DNA of 64,000 bases from CAADGU01 sp035444285 (GTDB lineage Bacteria; Chloroflexota; Anaerolineae; Promineifilales; Promineifilaceae): contig DAOMOK010000016.1 in the NCBI GenBank assembly GCA_035444285.1, positions 1 to 64,000 of the forward strand. Direction: 5' to 3'. The notes under the pieces were generated by a model, which saw only the letters and a program-made list of their open reading frames with translations, had not been told where the DNA came from and did no database searches. The position numbers and the translations under genes are program-made. Shown piece by piece: positions 60,601 to 64,000 of this stretch (position 1 is its first letter; the number at the start of each line of letters is the position of its first letter).

Positions 60601-62357
60601 TCTTGCACTGCCGGGGCGGTGAGGTCTTCGCGGGGCAGGGCGTCTACGGCCGTTGCCAGCGTGAACATCTTTTGCTGTAAGGTGGTTTGCTGGCGTTGGG
60701 CAAAGGCGTTGTTGCGCAGATGGTTGGGCAGAAAGACGGCCGAAAAGGAATCGGCAAAGCTGATGAACGGGGCATTGTCGTCAGATGGGGAGATGTTGGG
60801 ATTGCCGCCGAGCAGACGCACACCGGGGCCGATCAAATCTTTGACGGGGCGGGTGAAGGTTTGTGTATTCCCGTCCGGGTCGGTGAGGGTGAAGGTGAGC
60901 CATTCGGCGGTGGTGAAGGTGGTCGCCAGAGGGAAATTGGTGAGCAGATCGGTGAACGGCTCGCCGGTTGTCACCAGGTCAGCGCCATTGACGCCCAGGT
61001 AGGGGGTGTAGGTGTGCTGCACCGTGCCAAAGACCATGCCGCCCGGCACATTCGAGTCCACCAGATGGCCGAGGATGAGGGCTTTGCTGGCCAGTTGGGC
61101 GGTGCGGTAGGTGGCGGTGAGCGGCACGAAGGTGGTCAGATTGGTACCGCCCACGGGGAAGGTCTGGTACTGCTCCACTTCCAGGCTGAAGGCGACTTTG
61201 TGGCGCAGGCTGTCCGGGATGGCCGCGATGTGGTCGTTGCTGCCGGGGGTGGCGAAAATGTCGCCGGGTTGGGCGGCGGGGAAGGAGGGGTCGAGGTTGG
61301 TCCAGCCCTGGCCGGGCAGGTAGGCATCTACCCACCAGTGGTCTTGCACGATGGCTAACAGCGCCGGGTCGTTGAGCGGGTCGGCGGTGGGTTCGGTGGC
61401 GGGTAGGGAACCGGCCAATCCTTGCGTGGGCGGGAACATGCTGGCGATGAGCAGTTGGGCGTTGGCGGTGTTCAGGCTGCCGTGGCGGTAGCGGGCCGGG
61501 ATGCCCGCACTACGGAGCATGGCGATGAGCAGGCTGGATTGGTCCAGGCTGTTGCCCGCTTCGCCCCAGAGCGTACCGCGTGTGCCGCGCAGGGAGCCTT
61601 TGTAGGGATCATAAGAGAAGCCGCGCACCTGATAAAAAGAGGTGAGGGGGTCTTGGGTGTACACGGCCGTGGCCCAGAGCATGTCGCTGTCGTGGCTGTC
61701 GGCGTCGAGGGTGGGCTGGGTGAAGGTGGCGCTGACGGCGGTGGGGATGATGGTAGACGGCCGTGCGGCAGCGGAAACCTCTTCGCCCCACAATATGCCG
61801 GTGGCTGTGGCGCCATTGTCCAGTTCCACAAAATTGGACGCAGTGGGCGGGGCGGCAATGGTGACGGTGACAATATGGCTGGCCTGGGGCAGCAGGTTGG
61901 GCAGTTGCCAGGTGATGGTGCTGCCGTTGACCACACCGCCGTTAGCGTCTACCAGTGTGCCATTGGTCAGCGTCAGTTGCAGTTCCGGGTCGGCCAGGGT
62001 ATTCATGTCGTCGCCGAGGTCGTAGGCGGCCAACAATTCCACCGTATCGGTGAGGGGCGTCGTCTCCGGGATGTCCGGTTGCAAGGTGGCGGGCAGGTTG
62101 TTGCTCATGGTGTAGCTGATGACGATGGTGCTGCCGGCAGTGGTGGCGGATTGCACACGGCTGAGGGAGAGGGGGTGAGCAGGTGAAGGCAGTGAGGACG
62201 CCGGGGTGAGCAGGTGAGCAGGTGATGGGGTGACGGCCGTGTTTGCCTCGTTGGCGGTGGCGTGGAGGGGGGTAACGGCCGGGGCGATGAATTGTAGTAA
62301 TAAGGACAATGTGATGATAATGGATGTGAATGGGTGTAACCAGGTTTTAGTTTTCAT
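51609..62357 (-). CDS. Giant secreted multidomain surface protein
   Basis: 3582 residues. A signal peptide (SIIITLSLLLQFIAPAVTPLHA) starts the protein. Around residues 240-360 is a transglutaminase-like domain with His in DHWWVDAYLPG and Asp in WTNLDPSF, but the nucleophile position in GNSLDQSSLL (about residue 267) is Ser, not Cys. CARDB/NEW3-like beta domains follow. About residues 1720-2470 hold at least three copies of a carbohydrate-binding-like module with the recurring SGYAEIFIDGVSQG, DYIDVWDG and AWFPFTGDS. Residues about 2490-2920 hold FG-GAP/integrin-like repeats (DLDGDGTVEI, DLDGDGLPEA, DVDGDGYAEI), likely Ca2+-binding. More beta domains end in VYLPIILKP. Three in-frame tandem-repeat tracts are present. 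Probably an adhesion or polysaccharide-binding protein. The start at MKTKTWLH is chosen for GGAGA upstream. Confidence 0.85.
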   Translation of the reverse strand: MKTKTWLHPFTSIIITLSLLLQFIAPAVTPLHATANEANTAVTPSPAHLLTPASSLPSPAHPLSLSRVQSATTAGSTIVISYTMSNNLPATLQPDIPETTPLTDTVELLAAYDLGDDMNTLADPELQLTLTNGTLVDANGGVVNGSTITWQLPNLLPQASHIVTVTIAAPPTASNFVELDNGATATGILWGEEVSAAARPSTIIPTAVSATFTQPTLDADSHDSDMLWATAVYTQDPLTSFYQVRGFSYDPYKGSLRGTRGTLWGEAGNSLDQSSLLIAMLRSAGIPARYRHGSLNTANAQLLIASMFPPTQGLAGSLPATEPTADPLNDPALLAIVQDHWWVDAYLPGQGWTNLDPSFPAAQPGDIFATPGSNDHIAAIPDSLRHKVAFSLEVEQYQTFPVGGTNLTTFVPLTATYRTAQLASKALILGHLVDSNVPGGMVFGTVQHTYTPYLGVNGADLVTTGEPFTDLLTNFPLATTFTTAEWLTFTLTDPDGNTQTFTRPVKDLIGPGVRLLGGNPNISPSDDNAPFISFADSFSAVFLPNHLRNNAFAQRQQTTLQQKMFTLATAVDALPREDLTAPAVQDQVGDTAVLIEQTRALLYSLSGLAFARQADPAADDLQTNLGVKLFYNQPRIIIMQGVSVQDAATRSVDLRNTNAAVIVAPGRPLAAARTAQWVKAVAESYFEGDALRHPLGETPVTTARIFDEAQAQGIGFVHVKPNQLDLLDLYLPDPNSYGYAAAALIAGKEVLIPQAPVLIDGEPRLGWWEIDPVTGTAVSVLDDGTHGALIEYAQMIAEIAWEVWSTWDDFGESVHQLWFDCIVDNVVPALQGDPGAGSGAACLDDWEPPGGPLAPNRVVNNTAPWYYLSAPLCPVDNCGLEQYLIAGYDHAAIPLPQMPFGYLADRLTPTEYAGQMIPVTGSGGTPAFTLTASGAGTAVPLSVYALDINAQANFNGQLDVWTYVPAGWSVGFTDTDIVQIVAPAGTAVGDYTITIVGQSRQNRALIETIEHTITVPTQQALDLSYTVEENITIPVVAGSTAVSNETNDGEGEMPNSAFRLTLHNQSSVTKTISLNATGAPAGWVVLNGQEQTTTAVTLPPFHRTHVGLYVAPPTRPSPGTSFTLNVTASDGGSLNDSVTIPWTMPGQAHNHLLISPPVLYMTANSSSQPIELSMGNVGNASGSFPITPTVPVPGWSIANLQSPISLSVDETNEQTLTLNVTTAEVGRRYPLWFASSAPGSYTQYAQAEVQIVSPLTGPVYEAADSCTLGSQALAGALQSLALAMSTLEASCADGSCDLAQRDATVAAGQTVVNYAHAASTLLTAVDDIETAVTTLSTHTTATDILADLGDISTAVSNLSAELCAIEAYLPDARFTPYLDAILLGDTATLTLTVQNMGNLAATYAVTVTTPSGDQTFNPTLDPGDTAVLPIHTTPASLGSYDLTATVVAEDSILATDTAVARLNVVDKFVQVTAVSANPPFVETGASSTDLSVTVANVAGIRQDLIAHTEILAPGGSVQWNDDIPVTLLIGNPRAYDLATVNTSGWAAGVYTITVDLQTPVYGRGSWETTLSCTQNSIPNCLAPTDTIPDGSGIGYLGVGQGLGVAHSVNPLIVPTGDVTVTTTITTELLGETILPPANTQTLVDWAERPLLSGQLAVSSEQSTVSSEQSLLGGRFASVTVAEPEPMTDYRLPITDYGPQITDNDSRLTPSPPHLLTPSTTWAITRTENSDAAITYTGTWASFNDIIPSGGSYHRSATAGHTASLTFSGTWVAVGFFTSGQSGYAEILIDGISQGTVDLYSRYADVKRVTIDGLADTAHTITVSVTGTQNPFSNGTRVGLDYFDTWDGTDMPDGAYEQDHVRVWRSSSWTNQNDANASGGSYYRNGQSAWFPFTGDSITFQAMIYGSSEKIALYTDDDFRGYYELSDFTVHTHTITFDGLGAGPHVLTLRAFRGAATMDLFTVPASEPATPPPSIGSFHRYEENDAPILYNGVPFPQTANTWSSEFNDVVSDHYLHASGNPGDTISFTFNGFSVGVGLYGALQSGYAEIFIDGVSQGIIDAYRRDPTIVSVYYHNLASGSHTLTINVLGQKNPFANNDLVQLDYIDVWDGVALPDGTFEELDERIQRSYRWALNSSPQASGGQYLQDAITGQANAWFPFTGDSVTFRAIANNQGSQWAKVLLDGQPLAEINLYNGTVVSRTYSFNNLGPGLHVLQLERYYGELTVDAFTTPGSPPFYQTPVYTGVVRYEQDDPALVYNGVAAYQQRPSSWSEEYQWDVSNGYSVLSTTANDTVSLTFDGRWANVGFFTNQYGGQAEIFVDGVSYGTVGTYSANSGVKSFPVTGLLTGTHTISVTVLGIPDPPSPQHRIYLDYIDVWDGQPMPDEIVNASQVEMNGRVHISDLLNTVSHANGINGDYVVNGAGNYPGNVWYAFTGDSFTFYSFSASVGTNLVDLYIDGQFVQTIDQIYPFSQQPIAHHFSGFGEGAHVAHISNNIGIRVDAFASNQPPIPYRPLAEWWESARTGGASWWGGVHSALATGDLDGDGTVEIALTASHLGPNGELFVLRGDGQDAGNGDPIIWSVAYNIFNGFEHVGGVAIADLDGQPGAEIITANHIGVYAYHHDGAPYWSTNAVASNRFYGTPSVGNLDLDPEPEIVINLNTNLVVFEHDGTVAWQTADANSWGIPVLADLTGDGLLDILVHDYNDTLTLYDYNLGTPQIVWTAVFTNPIHAYGAPAVADLDGDGLPEAVMASETLLFAFNGADGSVKWTAPLDPGRTGGVTIADIDGDGAVEIIASSLFNGGTLYAFEGDGTLIWTALALDSSPLNTSAADLDGDGAAEILWNGDGMGFTIFDGRTGNILFNEPLAYSATGTDVPVAADVDGDGYAEIIVPAHGGIRVFGFDGVWGPARPLWNQLNYHITNIEDDLAIPFSEVNSWDVHNTYRAQTELLHPLPNYSVNLTHTAAITGVAVLPGSFNVPPTTAADPTYGWDYSQNWTAPAVTRTFQSLVTGLEAGEVRKVAEGTQVAYTLAGGSNYLTLPPLFVTAARLAALEPPLHTRPAGSTAVYELSLTNLAATPDNYTVTVSGPLADWTIASASVPVPANSTIVVPLTVTIPATAVPDTLPLLVNVDNGSGDEDVAAELTITDGVDAVINPAWQTAAVGETAVYTLTISNLETADQSYTVTPSGLADVTLPGSFFVPAGQSADFSFTASANEAGPRPFTLAVVAIASGAADNADAILEITAVPAVDLSLAPDPAVTGPGSTAVLTLTVTNRGSLQETFDLDVAVPAGWGVELLDNGQPVTAVTLPPYFMNSRDLTLLVTPPMGTLLGDYDVTATAVGQNYPAATADVTGVVQVGNRGVQISILSGPTSVDPRNTAVWQVEVRNTGLVADTFDLQVAGVLATVATFAANTVTLSPGQAQTIALTADGMETLLSGTVDLVVAAQSQAASHIISQDTRPVTILPYEAVAVALTPASQTVPSGTLTASFTLIVTNTGNVVTTYSFQSSVPGATSQVELPDLPLPAHSTAHLLLTVTATGGGTYVVTGTAVSANNTTASDTATLIIPGGPPPPDNLVVYLPIILKP
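57204..57408. repeat. Octamer plus heptamer tracts inside the giant gene
   Basis: GTGAGCAG and GTGAGGGG octamers lead into heptamers from 57235: GTGAGCC, GTGAATC, GTTATCC, GTTATCT, GTGGCCC, four GTAATCG, GTCATCG and GTTCGGG. A second run at 57353-57408 is ACTGTTC, ACTGCTC, ACTGTTG, ACTGTTC, ACTGCTC, ACTGCTA, ACTGCCC, ACTCAGC. The gene reads through as a TDYRLPITDYGPQITDN-like and SEQSTVSSEQS-like linker between domains. Confidence 0.92.
58741..58771. repeat. Short GGAGATT heptamer tract inside the giant gene
   Basis: AGAGATA, GGAGATT, GGAGATT, GGCGATT: about four 7-bp units, read in frame as part of SIANLQSPISLS. Confidence 0.75.
62170..62236. repeat. Octamer tract near the N-terminus of the giant protein
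   Basis: GTGAGCAG and related GTGATGGG/GTGAAGGC units with some irregular spacing. Read in frame as Ser/Pro/Ala/His-rich sequence (SPAHLLTPASSLPSPAHPLS) just after the signal peptide. Confidence 0.82.
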
Positions 62358-62384
62358 GTCGTAATGTCTCCAGTACACCGGTGA

Positions 62385-63545
62385 CTATACCGTTTTCAGA
62401 AGTTCAACTTTTGGGAAAAGTTGACCTTCTTTTTGTTCATCGGTGTGTAACGAAAAATCGTCTGTGTAAATGACGGCGGGGGGCGGGAAGCCGTTGAAGT
62501 GCCCGGCGATGGCGGTAGTGTACGCGCCCGCGTTGCGCACATAGAGCCGCTCGCCGACTTGCAGGTCGGGGATGGGGTGATTGGTAAACAGTTTGTCCAT
62601 GCTGTCACAGCTGGGGCCGGCGATGGTGAAGTGGGTTTGGGGACGGCCCGGTTCCACATCGAAATCAAGCTGGTAGGCAAATTGTTCAATGGTGTCGAAC
62701 AGGCCGTTGTAAATGCCCACATCCAGATAGAGCCAGTCGGCGGTGCTGCGCCTGGCTTTGCCGATAACGCTGGCCGCGAGCACGGCCGTGTCCCCCACCA
62801 GGAATCGCCCCGGTTCAATCTGGTAGCGAATCTGGTTGTGAAACAGCCGGTAGCGGGCCTCGTTGATGATGTCGGTAATTTCGTGGAGAGTGGGGATAGG
62901 ACGGCCGTAGGGCACCGGCAAACCGCCGCCGAGGTTGATCACTTCGATAGGGATTTCACTAGCGACTTGCTCGATGACCTGGGCGCAGGTTTGCAAGGCG
63001 GTGGCCCAATTTTGCGGATTCACACATTGGCTGCCGACGTGAAAGGTGAGGCCAAAGGGATGCAGCCCTTTGTCGGCGGCATAATGCAGCAGGTCGGGGG
63101 CTTCGGCGGCGTCTACGCCAAATTTGTCGGAGAGGGACCATTCGGAACCGGTGTTGTCCGTTTTCAGGCGCAGGTAAACGTGGCTGCCGGGGGCGTAGTG
63201 GGCGATTTTGTCCACTTCGACGGGGGCGTCGAAAGCCATGCAGTTGACGCCGTGCGTGTGCAGGGCGTGTAAAAATGACGGCGCTTTGACGGGGTTGGAG
63301 GTAATGATTTGCGACGGCCGTGCGCCCAATGACAACACCTGGCATAGTTCCGCCTGGGAAGCCACTTCCACGCCGCAGCCTTCGTCCAGCAGGGCGGCGA
63401 TGATGCGGGATTCGGGATTGGGCTTCATGGCGTAGAAGATGTCGGCGTCGGGCAGGGCGGCGCGCAGCATCCGATATTTCTGCCGGGCTTTGTCCAGGTC
63501 TACCAACAGAAAGGGGGTGGGATAGTTGATGTGGTTGAGGTTCAT
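62385..63545 (-). CDS. PLP-dependent fold-III decarboxylase (ornithine decarboxylase-like)
   Basis: 386 residues; predicted to decarboxylate a basic amino acid such as ornithine or lysine in polyamine synthesis. The PLP lysine is in IFYAMKPNPE near residue 41, the phosphate-binding region includes FHVGSQ and NLGGGLPVPYG, and the second-subunit catalytic Cys is in GPSCDSMDKL. The length is typical of eukaryote-like ODC and carboxynorspermidine/lysine types. No signal peptide. The giant gene starts 27 bp downstream, and a small transporter-like gene lies upstream, so an operon is possible. Confidence 0.9.
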   Translation of the reverse strand: MNLNHINYPTPFLLVDLDKARQKYRMLRAALPDADIFYAMKPNPESRIIAALLDEGCGVEVASQAELCQVLSLGARPSQIITSNPVKAPSFLHALHTHGVNCMAFDAPVEVDKIAHYAPGSHVYLRLKTDNTGSEWSLSDKFGVDAAEAPDLLHYAADKGLHPFGLTFHVGSQCVNPQNWATALQTCAQVIEQVASEIPIEVINLGGGLPVPYGRPIPTLHEITDIINEARYRLFHNQIRYQIEPGRFLVGDTAVLAASVIGKARRSTADWLYLDVGIYNGLFDTIEQFAYQLDFDVEPGRPQTHFTIAGPSCDSMDKLFTNHPIPDLQVGERLYVRNAGAYTTAIAGHFNGFPPPAVIYTDDFSLHTDEQKEGQLFPKVELLKTV

Positions 63546-63556
63546 ATGACTCCTCA

Positions 63557-63591
63557 AAGACCTGACAGGATTGGGAAACCTGTCAGGTCTT
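63557..63591. repeat. Hairpin element of the CCTGACAGGT family
   Basis: AAGACCTGACAGGATT and AAACCTGTCAGGTCTT pair with one mismatch around a short loop. It fills the gap between the DMT-type gene and the decarboxylase gene. Confidence 0.85.
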
Positions 63592-63593
63592 GT

Positions 63594-63968
63594 TTATTTG
63601 ACGTTGATCAGGATGACACCAGCGAGCGCCAACAAAACGCCGGTCAGTTGCAATTTGCTCAGGGATTCTTGAAACAAGAAGATACCTGCGCCCAGGATGA
63701 TCAGGGCATAGAGAATGGTTTGCATGTTGCCAATGACGCTTAGCTCTTTGCCGCTTCTAAACAGGTGGGTGAAGAAGATGATTTGAAAGAAGTAGAGCAG
63801 GACTGCGCCGACCATCCAGGGGCTTTTGAGGGTCAGCAGCCAACTGCCATCGGCCGCTGCTTTTTTGAGGCAGACATCGGCAATGGCGACGGCCGTGACC
63901 GCTGCCACAATCAACAGCAGGTGCAAAACTTTGGGCGCCACGTTTTGTAATTCGGGTAAGGTGGTCAT
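63594..63968 (-). CDS. Small DMT/SMR-type membrane protein
   Basis: 124 residues with four membrane helices: HLLLIVAAVTAVAIADVCLK, WMVGAVLLYFFQIIFFTHLF, VIGNMQTILYALIILGAGIFLF and LTGVLLALAGVILINV. Half-size drug/metabolite transporters of the EamA/SMR type have this layout and work as dimers. It lacks the Glu in helix 1 of EmrE-like multidrug pumps; an Asp (AIADVCLKK) is there instead. Next to a decarboxylase it could move an amine (inference). GGAGG precedes the ATG. Confidence 0.75.
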   Translation of the reverse strand: MTTLPELQNVAPKVLHLLLIVAAVTAVAIADVCLKKAAADGSWLLTLKSPWMVGAVLLYFFQIIFFTHLFRSGKELSVIGNMQTILYALIILGAGIFLFQESLSKLQLTGVLLALAGVILINVK

Positions 63969-64000
63969 GGTTTCCTCCAGAGGTGCGACACACTTGGGAA

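Noticed and set aside
61422..62186. Gly-rich plus-strand open frame opposite the giant gene N-terminus
   Set aside because: Composition mirrors the antisense of Thr/Pro/Ala-rich coding sequence and no family is recognisable.

Overview
The window looks like chromosomal DNA of a Chloroflexota bacterium, probably of the Anaerolineae/Caldilineae type (inference). Supporting signs are lipoproteins whose mature part opens with repeats of the EVTRVVTETVVE kind, a giant secreted protein ending in VYLPIILKP, a SARP/BTAD-AAA-TPR regulator, a two-gene methylmalonyl-CoA mutase arrangement and a GH127 sugar hydrolase. Most of it is moderately GC-rich. No rRNA, tRNA, CRISPR array, prophage or intact transposase was found.

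Layout. 0-2.3 kb: methylmalonyl-CoA mutase catalytic subunit and epimerase. 2.7-4.9 kb: two lipoproteins on the minus strand. 5.0-13.5 kb: a complete sodium-type N-ATPase operon in the order atpD-C-Q-R-B-E-F-A-G, with a glutamine-synthetase-family gene lying between atpA and atpG. 13.5-15.6 kb: ligA. 15.8-19.3 kb: a cyclase-family hydrolase, a chimeric membrane protein, a DUF1579-like protein, a PIN toxin pair and a VOC protein. 19.4-19.6 kb: a phased GTAAAAA array. 19.8-24.8 kb: DnaE-type polymerase, SDR and two uncharacterised proteins. 24.9-33.6 kb, minus strand: AAA ATPase/winged-helix protein, HEAT-like protein, MoaD-like and BNR-repeat pair, DinB-like protein, UvrD-like helicase, RHH protein and GH127. 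34.0-38.4 kb: SARP-family regulator and small enzymes. 38.9-45.6 kb: a tightly packed five-gene lipid/sterol-like operon (GMC oxidoreductase fused to an alpha/beta hydrolase, SRPBCC, alpha/beta hydrolase, two patatins). 45.8-46.0 kb: a 20-codon Cys-rich peptide with its own promoter, operators and terminator. 46.1-51.5 kb: an accessory island of toxin-antitoxin genes, peptidase E, a DHFR/RibD-like enzyme, short repeats and an AT-rich gene pair. 51.6-64.0 kb, minus strand: a 3582-residue surface protein, a PLP decarboxylase and a small DMT-type membrane protein.

The most unusual feature is a layer of short repeats over the genes. The octamer ACGGCCGT is extremely frequent in coding and non-coding DNA (15 copies in the first 5 kb) and resembles in behaviour the cyanobacterial HIP1 palindrome. 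Some copies bound repeat modules or sit at a gene-fusion junction. A second layer is made of 7- and 8-bp tandem repeats, often arranged as a forward run followed by its inverted run. They provide hairpins between genes and the stop codons of neighbouring genes, and they occur in frame inside the DnaE, helicase and giant surface protein genes. A third layer is about 35-bp hairpin elements of two families. The genes at 49.9-51.5 kb lack the palindrome and are AT-rich, which suggests recent acquisition.

All family calls were made by reading motifs, without database searches.
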